DNA of 64,000 nt, taken from Opitutus sp. GTDB lineage: Bacteria; Verrucomicrobiota; Verrucomicrobiia; Opitutales; Opitutaceae. Of the stretch, positions 9,014 through 18,590 are shown piece by piece (position 1 is the stretch's first letter; each line of letters starts with the position of its first letter). Made by a program: the position numbers and the translations under genes. The notes beneath the pieces are model-generated. The model was not told the DNA's origin. It did no database searches and was given only the letters and a program-made list of their open reading frames with translations. Location of the stretch: the NCBI GenBank assembly GCA_024707325.1, contig JANPZY010000001.1:2108501-2172500 (forward strand), read 5' to 3'.

Positions 9014-9133
9014 GCGCGGCGAAGAAGATCGTCTTTTGGCCGGCTACGGTCGGGCTTCCAATCATGGTGCTCGCCAGAATCTCGTTGCCAGTTTTGCGTT
9101 AAATGGGCGGTCTTGTCCGTCCCCCTCCCAAGC

Positions 9134-10687
9134 ATGTCCAAGTTCTTTAGCTCCTGGAAAAGCAAAGCCTATCAAGACTACGTCATCGCCAGCGAAGACA
9201 AAGTCCCCCGGAACCAGAAGCTCGCCTACGGCCTAGGCACGTTTCACGACATGTGGGGACACTGGCTGTATCCAAATATTGGATTCCAGGTGTTCAACAT
9301 CTTCCTCGGCGTGGCGCCGTGGCTGGTGGGTATCGCGCTTTTCGCCAACCGCATCTTCGACGCGATCGCGGATCCGCTGTTTGGCTGGTTGTCTGACAAC
9401 ACGCGCACGCGCTGGGGCCGTCGCCGCCCCTACATCCTGTTTGCGGGTGTGCTCGGCGGTCTGGCGTTTCCGCTGCTCGTCGCGGTGTCGCCGGGCTGGG
9501 GTTCGACGACGATCTTCGGTCAGGAGATTCCTTTCTACTTCTGGTATATGATCGGCTCGTCGGCGATCTTCCTGCCGATCATGAGTGCGTTCAAGGTGCC
9601 CTACGATTGCATGGGCGTCGAACTGACTCCGGACTACCATGAGCGCACGAGCGTCTGGTCTTACCGCAACGCCGTGCAGAAGGTCGCGGAGCTCGGACTC
9701 TTCTTTGCCGCGCAGTTCATGACGATGGCGGTGTGGGTCGGCGCGACGAGCGAAGACGTGTGGGATCGCATCCATCTGTTGCTCACGACCGCGTCGGCTT
9801 GGGCGGCGGCGCCGGAGGACACCAAACCCAACATTCTCCTCGGTGCGCAGGTTTACTGCACCGTCCTCGGCATCCTGATGGCGGTCGCGGCCATCATCAT
9901 GTTCTTCACCCTGCGCGAGCGCTACTACGGCAACGTCGTTTCGCGTAAGCAGGAAAAGGTGAAGCTGATCGAGACGCTCGGCCAGACGCTGAAGTGCCGT
10001 CCGTTCCGCATGCAGCTCGCGATGAAGCTGCCCTACGCGATGGGCACCAGCATGGTCGGCGCGCTCGGCTATTACAACACGCTCTACTACGTGTGCCAGG
10101 GCCGCCTCGGCGAAGGCGCCGTGTGGAATTTCTGGATGGGCGTCTCCGGCATGGTCTTCGGTTTCCTGGGCATTCCTGTGTTTGCGTTCTGCGCCCGCGT
10201 GTTTGGAAAGCGCCACGCAGTCATGATCATCCTGAGCGCGGCGATCATGGTCTTCATCGGCACGTGGTGGCTCTACACTCCGAGCATCGTGTGGCTGCAG
10301 ATTTTCGCGTCGGGCTTGATTGCGTTCACCGGCGCCGGCTTCTGGATGCTCGACGGCTCGATCCGTGCCGACGTCATCGACTACGACGAAATGGAAACGG
10401 GCAAGCGTCGCGAAGGCGCGTTTGTCGCGTGCGATTCGTGGATCTCCAAAGTCGGCACGGCGCTCGGAGCGGGTGCTTCCGGCATCATCCTGAGCGCCAC
10501 CGGATTCGACGTCGCGCTCGGTGGAAATCAATCTGAGCAGACGATCTTCATGATCCGCTTCCTGCTCGCAGCGGTGCCGATCGTGGGTCTCCTGATCGGC
10601 CTCGTCATGATCTACTTCTTCCCGCTCACGCAGGAACGCATGATGGACATCCGCGCGCAGCTCGAGCTGAAGCGCGGCAAAGTCTGA
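9134..10687 (+). CDS. GPH-family sugar:cation symporter
   Basis: This 517-residue, roughly 12-helix transporter belongs to the glycoside-pentoside-hexuronide symporter family within the MFS. The family signature appears early as RIFDAIADPLFGWLSD followed by NTRTRWGRRRPYI. Hydrophobic helices recur up to residue 505, with ADVIDYDEMETGKRREG near 420, a conserved GPH block. It probably imports mannan-derived oligosaccharides with Na+ or H+ for the cytoplasmic glycosidases encoded upstream. The substrate is inferred from the neighbours. The ATG at 9134 is chosen over an upstream TTG. Confidence 0.9.
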   Translation: MSKFFSSWKSKAYQDYVIASEDKVPRNQKLAYGLGTFHDMWGHWLYPNIGFQVFNIFLGVAPWLVGIALFANRIFDAIADPLFGWLSDNTRTRWGRRRPYILFAGVLGGLAFPLLVAVSPGWGSTTIFGQEIPFYFWYMIGSSAIFLPIMSAFKVPYDCMGVELTPDYHERTSVWSYRNAVQKVAELGLFFAAQFMTMAVWVGATSEDVWDRIHLLLTTASAWAAAPEDTKPNILLGAQVYCTVLGILMAVAAIIMFFTLRERYYGNVVSRKQEKVKLIETLGQTLKCRPFRMQLAMKLPYAMGTSMVGALGYYNTLYYVCQGRLGEGAVWNFWMGVSGMVFGFLGIPVFAFCARVFGKRHAVMIILSAAIMVFIGTWWLYTPSIVWLQIFASGLIAFTGAGFWMLDGSIRADVIDYDEMETGKRREGAFVACDSWISKVGTALGAGASGIILSATGFDVALGGNQSEQTIFMIRFLLAAVPIVGLLIGLVMIYFFPLTQERMMDIRAQLELKRGKV

Positions 10688-10716
10688 CGCCTCGTCGAAG
10701 ATCCGTTATTTTTCGA

Positions 10717-10747
10717 AACACCCGCGTGCCACGCGGGTGTTTTTTTT
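10717..10747 (+). terminator. Terminator after the symporter
   Basis: An 11-bp stem, AACACCCGCGT / ACGCGGGTGTT, with a 3-nt loop precedes a run of T residues. It lies at the convergent junction with the regulator gene. Confidence 0.9.
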
Positions 10748-11913
10748 AGGCATGCTCGCGATTGGCCTGCGTGCGCTTGCGGTAAGCGCCGGGCGACTCG
10801 CCGGTGATGCGCTTGAAGACGACGCACATGTATTCGACGTGCTCGAAACCCGCGAGCTCCGCGATGCGCTTGAGCGGGAAGTTGGTCTCGAAGAGCAACT
10901 GGCGGATGCGCGCCACCTGCACGCGCCGAATCTCGGCCTGCGGAGAACGACCGATGTAGCGGCGGAATTTTTTTCTCGAGCTGCGAACGCGAGGCGAACG
11001 CCTGCTTCAACACCTGTTCAACCGTGATGCCGTCGCAGGCGTGGGTGCGAATGTAGCTGAGCGCGGCGGCGACGTTCTTGTCCGTCATCGCGAGCACATC
11101 GGTCGATTGCCGGGTGACGACGCCGACTGGCTCGATGCGCAGGCTCAGCGCTTCGGGTTTATCACCCGACATGAGCCGTTCGAGCTGCTCGGCGGCCTTG
11201 TAGCCGGATTGGAACGCGTTCGTGGCGATGCTGGAGAGCGGGGGATTGGAGAGCTCGCAGCGAATCGTGTCGTTGTTGGCCCCGAGGACCGCGACCTCTT
11301 CCGGCACCAGCAGGCCGGCGGCTTGTGCGGCGCTGATCACTTGGAAGGCGCGCATGTCGTTGCAGGAAAAAACCGCCACGGGCTTCGGCAGCCGCAGCAG
11401 CCATTCGGCGATCGTGGCGGATTGCTTCTCGTCCCAGAAAGGCGTGACCCAGTCCGGGTTTTCCACATCGAGCACATCGCACGCGTAACCGGCCAGCGAG
11501 AGAGCCTCCACGAAGCCGTCGCGTCGCTCGTGAGACCACTCGACGCCGAGGAAGCCGCAAAAACCGAAGTGTTGGTAACCACGCTCAAGGAAGTGCTCGG
11601 CTGCGAGGTGTCCGATCGTAATGTTGTCGGGCCGGATCTTGGGCACGCCCTCGATCGCGGGAAAGTCGTTGAGGTCGACGAGCGGAATGCCGGCCGCGGC
11701 GCAACGGCGCGCCAGTTCAGGAGTGGTGTGACGGCTGATCACGCCGTCCCAGCGTTTCTCCTTAAGCCATGAAGGGTCGGTTTCGGCGCGCGCTTCGTCG
11801 TCGAGAAACGCGGCCCAGGAGCGATGAGTTCGCTCGTAATGCGCGATGCCTTTGAGCATGGCTGCCGACTCTTCGAAGCGAGTGAGAAAGATAAGAAGAA
11901 CCTGAGATTTCAC
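10746..11913 (-). pseudogene. XylR-type sugar-responsive AraC regulator, frameshifted
   Basis: Reading from the GTG at 11913, about residues 1-270 form a LacI-type periplasmic-binding-like sensor domain (GVPKIRPDNITIGHLAAEHF, VAVLGANND). An AraC-type DNA-binding domain follows. The frame breaks in a run of seven A residues (plus-strand T tract 10968-10974) right after ASRSQLEKK. With six A residues the protein would continue FRRYIGRSPQAEIRRV, then IAELAGFEHVEYMCVVFKR, and stop at 10746, giving 388 residues, close to E. coli XylR. As written, the product runs on in the wrong frame to 10612 and lacks most of the DNA-binding domain. This is either a true mutation, a homopolymer sequencing error, or transcriptional slippage. 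It is the probable regulator of the mannan locus. Confidence 0.85.
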
Positions 11914-12152
11914 GAGATCGTGCGATGGACGACGACGAGGGGGAAACTGCGACGGGTGCCATCGTGGGAAGACGAATGTGGGACCTCAGGGGATGTAGTA
12001 AAATGCTTAAACCCCGCTTGAGTCCATTTACCGATAAATTTCGCAAAACAGATAAAATAACACAATCAGCGGGTAAGTAGACTCATTTCCAACACGGCGC
12101 CTTAAACTTATAGTGCGCGTGCTGCTCGCGGACATCGTGCTGATCGAGCAGG

Positions 12153-12170
12153 GGCATCGCTAGCGATGCC
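12153..12170. promoter_or_regulatory. 18-bp perfect palindrome before the TonB receptor
   Basis: GGCATCGCTAGCGATGCC is fully palindromic and its flanks (GCAGG / CTGCCCC) add imperfect pairing. It lies 25 bases before the receptor start. It could be an operator, an mRNA 5' hairpin or a REP-like intergenic repeat; one copy cannot decide. The 282-base gap around it also has an AT-rich block at 12000-12070, which probably holds promoters, though no clear -10/-35 pair stands out. Confidence 0.4.
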
Positions 12171-12195
12171 TGCCCCACACCCCTAACACCACAAA

Positions 12196-15100
12196 ATGCC
12201 TATGAAACGCCCCTTGGCGCGGCAGCGTGTGCTCGTTGCCACGTCCGCGCTTAGCTTGATGGTATCGCCGAGCTTGTTTGCTCAAGCCGCGGCTACCCCT
12301 TCCGACCTGAACGAGGAGAGCATCGTGCTCTCGCCGTTCGTGGTCGAAGCCTCGGAGGACGCCGGCTACGCAGCGAAGGCCACGTTGGCCGGATCTCGTA
12401 TCCGCACGGAACTGCGCGATGTCGGTTCTGCGATCTCCGTCGTCACCCAAAAATTCCTGGAGGACACCAACTCCCGGAATTCGGCCGACCTGCTCGTCTA
12501 CACCACGGGCACGGAAGTCGCCGGCCAAGGCGGAAACTTCACCGGCGGCGGTGACGGCTCCGTCATCGACACCACCGCCTACACGCGACCGGTTGCGAAC
12601 ACCCGCGTCCGTGGTCTCGCGGAAGCGGATAATCTCCGCGATTTCTTCCTCACGGACATCCCGTGGGATTCCTACAACGTGGGCCGCGTCGATCTCCAGC
12701 GCGGCGCCAACTCGGTTCTTTTCGGTATCGGTTCACCCGCCGGTATCATCAACAGCAGCGTCAACCAAGCGTCGTTCAAGGACGCCAACAAGGTCGAGGT
12801 TCAGGTCGGTTCGTTTGGTTCCGCTCGCGCCACGATCGACCTGAACAAGGTCATCATGGCTGACGAACTGGCCGTCCGCTTCGCCGCCCTGCGCGACGAG
12901 ACGAACTACCGCCAGAAGCCCGCCTATCGGGATGACGAACGTCTCTACGGAGCGGTTCGTTGGGATCCGAAGTTCCTGCGCACCGACAGCGCGCGAACCT
13001 CGCTGCGCGCCAACTACGAAAAGGGGCATGTCGATGCGAACTATCCGCGTCTCACGCCGCCGATGGATTCGATCACACCGTGGTTCAGCACGCTCGGCAA
13101 GGAGACCATCCCTTACCAGAACTCGAACGATCGGACCACGCGCGGAAATGCCGCCTACAATCCCTGGTATGGCGCGGCGGGCAGCCGCGTTTGGGACGGT
13201 TTGGTGGGCACGTTCGAACACGACAGCCCCACGCCTGGCTTTATGTTCGTGGCGCAGCCGGCCAATTATCCGACTCCGCCCGATGGCGAAGCGGAGGCGC
13301 GCAACAACACGGTCAACGGAAGCTACAAGGGTATTTTGTCCTACTCCAACTATGCCCAGAACGCACAGTTGCCGGGATACCTGATCCAGCCGTTCAAGGC
13401 CAAGTCGCTCACCGACCCGACGGTCTTCGATTTCTATAATCACCTGATCGAAGGAAATAATAAGTTCAGTTGGACGGACTTCAGCGCGTTCAACATCAAT
13501 CTGTCGCAGACCTTTCTGAACGACCGGTTGGGTATTGAAGTCGCCTATGACGATCAGGATTCCCGCTGGGGCTATACCAATGCGATCGCCGGTGACGCGG
13601 CCGCCATCTCCATCGACATCATGGAGACGCTCGCGGACGGTTCGCCGAACCCCAACGTGGGTCGCCCGATGGTCATCATGGGCGGTGGTTCCGCTGGCTC
13701 CGGCTGGACCGATCGCTCCCGTGAGACGCTGCGCATCACCGGCTTCGGCAAACTGGATTTTGCCGATTTCATGGCCCGCGATTCCAAGCTCACGCAGATC
13801 CTCGGCTCGCACAACTTCACGCTGGCCTACTCGGACTACGATGAACTCACGAACTCCCGTGGCCGCCCGAACTGGGTGGTTGGTTCGGGTTACGGCCCGA
13901 GCGCCGCGCAAGCGGTGGGCCAGGCGACGCGCGACCTCACGCCGCTCATCTATCTGGGTGACAGCGTCGCCGGTCTGAACAGTGCGTCCGGTCTCAACTT
14001 GTCCCGTATCACTGCCCGGATCGCTCCGGAAAGTGGCACCGTCCAGCAGTGGGACACGACGATCCCGGGCTTCCGCACCTATGACGTGCCGGTCAGCCTC
14101 ACGAATGACAACGGACCGTTTACCCAAGCGTCCTTGGTGCGTCAGACCATCGAGTCGCAAGTGGCGGTCTGGCAGGGCTATCTCTTCGGTGGCAACATCG
14201 TTCCCATGGTCGGATGGCGCAAAGACACCGCGACCTCGTTTGACGCGGGTTCTCCGAACAAGATCGATGGCTTGGTCGATTTCGGTCCGGAATGGCGAGT
14301 CCCCACGGGTGAAGACGACGCCCTGAACGGCCGCTCCTGGAATCGCGTGGAAGGCCAGACGCGCACGTTCAGCATCGTGGCTCACGTGCCCCGCTCGATC
14401 ATGAGCAAGCTGCCCGGTCAGCTCGGTTTCAGCGTGTTCTACAACAAGTCGGAGAACTTCCAGCCCGATGCCTCCCGCAAGGACATCCTCGGCGATCCGA
14501 TCTCCGCTCCGGTGGGTAACACCAAGGACTACGGCTTCACGATCAGCGCCTGGGACGGTAAGCTCAACTTCAAGGTCAACCGCTACGAGACCGAAGTGAA
14601 GAATGCCACGTTGGCCGGAGAACTCGGTAACTCCTACCTCATCGGCGCAGGTGAAGCGTGGGGCCAGGCTCAGGCCGTGCAGCTCCGCGACGGAACCCAC
14701 GCTGAGAATTACGGCACCACCTCGAACGGTCAGCGCTTGAACTGGCAGCCGCCGGCGGAAGAGCGCATCGCCGATTCCAATGGCCTCGCTCCTGGAGCGG
14801 ACGGCTATGTCGACACGTGGAGCCAAGCCTCCATCGACGCCCAATATGCTATCCAAGCTGCTTCCGTGGAAGACTGGTTCAATCACCAGATTCCGGAGAA
14901 GATGCAGCAGGCGTGGGGCATGACCGGCTACGATACCGGCAGCGGTTCGTGGAGCATGAACTCCGTCGCTGTGACGGGTGACACGCTGTCGAAGGGAACG
15001 GAGTTCGAACTTATCGCCACGCCGATCCCCGGCCTCGATATCTCGTTCAACGCTTCCAAGACGGACGCCAAGCGCCTGAATCTCGCGAAGGCTTACGCCG

Positions 15101-15648
15101 ACTGGATCGAACAGCGCTACGTCGATTATCAGGGTCCGATGGGCGACATGCGCATGTGGGGCGGCGGCAACTGGGCGCTTCAGGAAGGCTCCGGTGGCAC
15201 CGTTCGCGACAAGTTCAATGTCGAAGTCTACGGCAACTACCAGCTCGCGCTGGCGCTCAATAACAGCTCGGTGCCCGAGCTGCGTCCGTGGCGCTATAAT
15301 CTCGTCGCGAACTACACGTTCCGCGAGGGCCTCCTCAAGGGCGCGAACGTCGGCGGCAGCTATCGCTGGCAGGATCGCCAGGTGGTCGGCTTCAAGCTGA
15401 ACGCCAACCAGGATGGCTACGATGTGAACCAGCGTTGGTATGGCCCGAGCGAAGATGCCTTCGACCTCTGGCTCGGCTACGCGCGTCGGATCAACACCCG
15501 GATCAACTGGCGCATTCAGCTGAACATCCGAAATATGTTCGCTTCGAAGGACCTGATCCCGGTGACCGTGCAGCCGGATGGATCGCCCGGTGCGTATCGG
15601 ATTCCGGAACCGCGAGTCATCACGCTGACGAACTCGTTCGAATTCTAA
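12196..15648 (+). CDS. TonB-dependent outer-membrane receptor
   Basis: This 1150-residue outer-membrane receptor imports a large or scarce ligand using TonB energy. A signal peptide (MKRPLARQRVLVATSALSLMVSPSLFAQ) precedes IVLSPFVVEASEDAGYAA, a TonB-box/plug entry typical of Verrucomicrobia receptors. The plug continues with DVGSAISVVT and VDLQRGANSVLFGIGSPAGIIN. A long 22-strand-type barrel follows and ends in an aromatic residue (LTNSFEF), as expected for BAM recognition. The ligand is unknown. Location after the mannan locus suggests an oligosaccharide, but a terminator and the divergent regulator separate them. The energising ExbBD-TonB operon lies at 38.6-43.5 kb. Confidence 0.93.
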   Translation: MPMKRPLARQRVLVATSALSLMVSPSLFAQAAATPSDLNEESIVLSPFVVEASEDAGYAAKATLAGSRIRTELRDVGSAISVVTQKFLEDTNSRNSADLLVYTTGTEVAGQGGNFTGGGDGSVIDTTAYTRPVANTRVRGLAEADNLRDFFLTDIPWDSYNVGRVDLQRGANSVLFGIGSPAGIINSSVNQASFKDANKVEVQVGSFGSARATIDLNKVIMADELAVRFAALRDETNYRQKPAYRDDERLYGAVRWDPKFLRTDSARTSLRANYEKGHVDANYPRLTPPMDSITPWFSTLGKETIPYQNSNDRTTRGNAAYNPWYGAAGSRVWDGLVGTFEHDSPTPGFMFVAQPANYPTPPDGEAEARNNTVNGSYKGILSYSNYAQNAQLPGYLIQPFKAKSLTDPTVFDFYNHLIEGNNKFSWTDFSAFNINLSQTFLNDRLGIEVAYDDQDSRWGYTNAIAGDAAAISIDIMETLADGSPNPNVGRPMVIMGGGSAGSGWTDRSRETLRITGFGKLDFADFMARDSKLTQILGSHNFTLAYSDYDELTNSRGRPNWVVGSGYGPSAAQAVGQATRDLTPLIYLGDSVAGLNSASGLNLSRITARIAPESGTVQQWDTTIPGFRTYDVPVSLTNDNGPFTQASLVRQTIESQVAVWQGYLFGGNIVPMVGWRKDTATSFDAGSPNKIDGLVDFGPEWRVPTGEDDALNGRSWNRVEGQTRTFSIVAHVPRSIMSKLPGQLGFSVFYNKSENFQPDASRKDILGDPISAPVGNTKDYGFTISAWDGKLNFKVNRYETEVKNATLAGELGNSYLIGAGEAWGQAQAVQLRDGTHAENYGTTSNGQRLNWQPPAEERIADSNGLAPGADGYVDTWSQASIDAQYAIQAASVEDWFNHQIPEKMQQAWGMTGYDTGSGSWSMNSVAVTGDTLSKGTEFELIATPIPGLDISFNASKTDAKRLNLAKAYADWIEQRYVDYQGPMGDMRMWGGGNWALQEGSGGTVRDKFNVEVYGNYQLALALNNSSVPELRPWRYNLVANYTFREGLLKGANVGGSYRWQDRQVVGFKLNANQDGYDVNQRWYGPSEDAFDLWLGYARRINTRINWRIQLNIRNMFASKDLIPVTVQPDGSPGAYRIPEPRVITLTNSFEF

Positions 15649-15681
15649 TCGAACTGCGAACCCTCACGGTTCGCGAACCTC

Positions 15682-15710
15682 AGCCCGGCAGCGTTTGCTG
15701 CCGGGCTTTT
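15682..15710 (+). terminator. Terminator after the TonB receptor
   Basis: An 11-bp stem, AGCCCGGCAGC / GCTGCCGGGCT, with loop GTTT is followed by a short T run. Confidence 0.85.
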
Positions 15711-15831
15711 CGTCGACAGAGAAAACAAAGAGAGACAGCTTCCTTCCGCCGATCGGATGAGAACCGCCAGCTCACTTGAATGTTCGGTCGCCGCGAGCGA
15801 AACCCGACGGCGTGCTGTTCCGGCTTACTTC

Positions 15832-17097
15832 ATGCGGCGACTTCTTGCAGCCGCTTCGATGATCGCGTTGCTGGTCGCCGGCTGCGGACGCCCGGAACCG
15901 ATCGCATCGGCCCGGCCTCGCACTCCGCCCGCGGTGGTGAGCACCGGTTGGTTCCGTGGCGAACACGTGGGAGCTCCCGTCGAGGGCAAGCCTTGGATCT
16001 CGCATGTGTCGATCGTTGATCTCGATCGCGATGGCCGCGCCGACATCCTCGCGTGCGACGACAAACTCAACGGTCTGGTCTGGCTGCGGCAGGTTTCGCC
16101 CGGCCGCTTCACGGAGAGCACACTCGCTTCCGAGCTCTCCGGTCTCGTGCACGTGGAGGCGGTCGACATGGACGGCGATGGCGACCTCGACTTGCTGGTC
16201 GCCTGCATGGGGGAGCTGTTTCCCAACAACGACAAGATCGGCTCCGTGATCATTCTGGAGAACGACGGTGCCCAGCGTTTTACACGGCACGTCATCGCGG
16301 CGAACGTCGCGCGTGTGACCGACCTCCGAGCGGGAGATTTCAACGGCGACGGCCGGCTTGATCTCGCGGTCGGTCAGTTCGGCTACGACCAGGGCGAGAT
16401 TCAGTGGATGGAGAACATCGGCCCGTGGGAATTCAGGAGCCACAATCTCCTCAATCTCTCCGGCACGATCAACGTCTGCGTGGCCGACATGAATGGAGAT
16501 GGCACGCTCGATATCGTGGCGTTGGTCTCCCAGCAATGGGAGGAGATCCATCTCTTCGAGAACGACGGGCGGGGGAATTTCCGAAACAAGATTTTGTTCG
16601 GCTCCACCAACGAAGACTACGGCAGCAGCGGCATCAGCCTGTGCGACGTCAATAGCGACGGGCGCCCGGATATTCTTTATGCCAACGGCGACGGCTTCGC
16701 CTACGCGGATCCGGGCCAGCGCCCATGGCACGGACTCCAGTGGCTCGAGAATCGAGGAAACGGTTACTTCCGATTTCATCGGATCGCCAATCTCCCTGGA
16801 GCCTACAGTCCGATCGGGGTGGATCTGAATGGCGATGGCGCGATGGATATCCTCTGCACCAGTGGTTTCAACGACTGGACCAAGCCGCACGCGGTCTCGA
16901 TCATGGCTTATCTTAACGACGGACGGGAAAACTTCACCGCTCACGTGCTGGCTTACGAGCCGACGCAGTTGATCAGCATTGCCGCCGGCGATTTGGATGG
17001 CTCGGGCCGAGTGAGTTTCGTGACGGGTGGTTTCTATTCCTATCCGCCCTTCGACCGCATGAGCCGCATCATGGTGTGGACGGAGGCAGAAAAATGA
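15832..17097 (+). CDS. VCBS/FG-GAP repeat lipoprotein
   Basis: This 421-residue protein is predicted to be a lipoprotein: the start at 15832 gives a short hydrophobic leader with lipobox LLVAGC. The mature part is a run of integrin-alpha-like FG-GAP/VCBS repeats, each with a calcium-binding loop of the form DxDxDGxxD (for example DLDRDGRADI, DMDGDGDLDL, DFNGDGRLDL, DMNGDGTLDI, DVNSDGRPDI, DLNGDGAMDI). These fold as a beta-propeller and are used for binding, not catalysis. The gene overlaps the TPR gene by an ATGA. The upstream extension to 15757 lacks a signal sequence and was rejected. Confidence 0.85.
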   Translation: MRRLLAAASMIALLVAGCGRPEPIASARPRTPPAVVSTGWFRGEHVGAPVEGKPWISHVSIVDLDRDGRADILACDDKLNGLVWLRQVSPGRFTESTLASELSGLVHVEAVDMDGDGDLDLLVACMGELFPNNDKIGSVIILENDGAQRFTRHVIAANVARVTDLRAGDFNGDGRLDLAVGQFGYDQGEIQWMENIGPWEFRSHNLLNLSGTINVCVADMNGDGTLDIVALVSQQWEEIHLFENDGRGNFRNKILFGSTNEDYGSSGISLCDVNSDGRPDILYANGDGFAYADPGQRPWHGLQWLENRGNGYFRFHRIANLPGAYSPIGVDLNGDGAMDILCTSGFNDWTKPHAVSIMAYLNDGRENFTAHVLAYEPTQLISIAAGDLDGSGRVSFVTGGFYSYPPFDRMSRIMVWTEAEK

Positions 17098-18542
17098 CTC
17101 GCTTGCGCGCACGCCGTCCGGCGGTCGTGGTGCTGGCGGTTGCCATCGTGCTGCTCGGAGCGAGCGCGGTGGGGTGGGGCGTGCGGCAGTGGAGCAGGAG
17201 CAGGATCGTTCATGCGGCCATACCGGCCCGGCCTGACCAGGCGGGGTGGCATCCCGCTTTCTCGGCGCGGCTCGCCGAAGCGGAAACCCGCGCGCAAGGC
17301 TGGAGCGACGCTGTCACGGCGATGGAGGAACTCGGCGCGCTCTATCACGCCAACGGTTTTTTCGCCGAGGCGGTGGCTTGCTATGAGTTGCTGATCCGAC
17401 TGGAGCCGCGAGACGCGCGTTGGCACCACGCGCTCGCGTCGATTCATTCCACGTTCGGACGACTGGAAGAGGCGGAGCCGCTTTACGCGGAGGCATCGAA
17501 TCTCGCGCCAGACTATCTCCCCGCGGGGTTGCGTCTTGCTGACGTGCGACTCAAAGCGAACCGGGTGCGCGAGGCCGCCACGACCTATGGTGAGGTTCTG
17601 CAGCGGGAGACGTCCCATCCCTACGCGCTGCTCGGACTCGCCCGCTGCGCGATCACTGAGGGCAATTGGCGGGAGGCCCGTGCGTTCCTGCAGCGTGCGA
17701 TCGCGAGCGACGCGGAATTCATTGGTGGCCTTTCGCTGATGATCACGGTGCATGAGCATTTCGGTGAAACGGAAGAGGCCACGCGCCTTCGGGCCAAAGT
17801 CGGCAACCGCGAGTTCGTCGATTATGCCGATCCATGGATCGATGAACTCGCCGAGGAGTATTGCTACGATGGATACAGACTGAGCGTGGCCTCCGCGATT
17901 GCGCGGCACGCCGGCGATGTGCCCCGCGCGATCCGGCTGCTCCAACGCGCCATCCAGCTCGCTCCCGACGTCGCCGCGTATCGCCGACACCTTGGGCGAA
18001 TTTATCACGCGATGCGCAACTATCCGGCGGCAGTCGAGCAACTGCAGAACGCCACCCGCGTGGATCCGGGAGACAGCGACTCGTGGGTGGTTTTGGTGGA
18101 GGTCTATGCCGCGATGGGCCAGTCGGCAGCGAGCGAGCAGACTCTTGCGACCGCTCTGAAAGCGTGTCCCGGTTCTGCGGCGCTCCATCAGATGTGGGGC
18201 CGTCGACTTTTGCAGAAACGGCGGTATCCCGAAGCGATCGCCGCACTGCAGGAGTCGAAGCGTCTGCGGCCCAACGAGGCGGTCGCCTACATCGATTTGG
18301 CGCAGGCCTATTTTGCTCTTGGCCGAGTGGAAGCTGGAACGAACGAGCTTCGCGCCGCCTTGACCGTGTTGCCCGGCCAGCCAGTGGCGCTGACGATTCT
18401 GGCGAGCCACGCGATCAACTCGGGCGACGAGCGTGAGGCACGGCGGCTGATCGCGCAGCTCCGTCAGCAAACCCGGGCTTCGCGCGACGACTTGAGCCAA
18501 CTCGAGCGGCAGTTTGCCGCGGCGTTCGGAGTGCTGCCGTAA
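17094..18542 (+). CDS. TPR-repeat membrane-anchored protein
   Basis: This 482-residue protein has one N-terminal transmembrane or signal segment (VVVLAVAIVLLGASAVGWGV). The rest consists of tetratricopeptide-like helical repeats, recognisable by recurring A..Y...G....A patterns such as LGALYHANGFFAEAVACYELL and LASIHSTFGRLEEAEPLYAEA. Its start codon overlaps the stop of the VCBS lipoprotein gene (ATGA), implying translational coupling and joint function, probably a periplasmic scaffold. The specific partner is not visible. Confidence 0.82.
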   Translation: MTRLRARRPAVVVLAVAIVLLGASAVGWGVRQWSRSRIVHAAIPARPDQAGWHPAFSARLAEAETRAQGWSDAVTAMEELGALYHANGFFAEAVACYELLIRLEPRDARWHHALASIHSTFGRLEEAEPLYAEASNLAPDYLPAGLRLADVRLKANRVREAATTYGEVLQRETSHPYALLGLARCAITEGNWREARAFLQRAIASDAEFIGGLSLMITVHEHFGETEEATRLRAKVGNREFVDYADPWIDELAEEYCYDGYRLSVASAIARHAGDVPRAIRLLQRAIQLAPDVAAYRRHLGRIYHAMRNYPAAVEQLQNATRVDPGDSDSWVVLVEVYAAMGQSAASEQTLATALKACPGSAALHQMWGRRLLQKRRYPEAIAALQESKRLRPNEAVAYIDLAQAYFALGRVEAGTNELRAALTVLPGQPVALTILASHAINSGDEREARRLIAQLRQQTRASRDDLSQLERQFAAAFGVLP

Positions 18543-18590
18543 AATTCACGGCGGACTCGTCCCCTTCACGGCCGCGGCATCGTGCTCTGG

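Noticed and set aside
12196..15648. SusC of a SusCD pair
   Set aside because: No SusD-like lipoprotein follows; the next gene is a VCBS-repeat lipoprotein.
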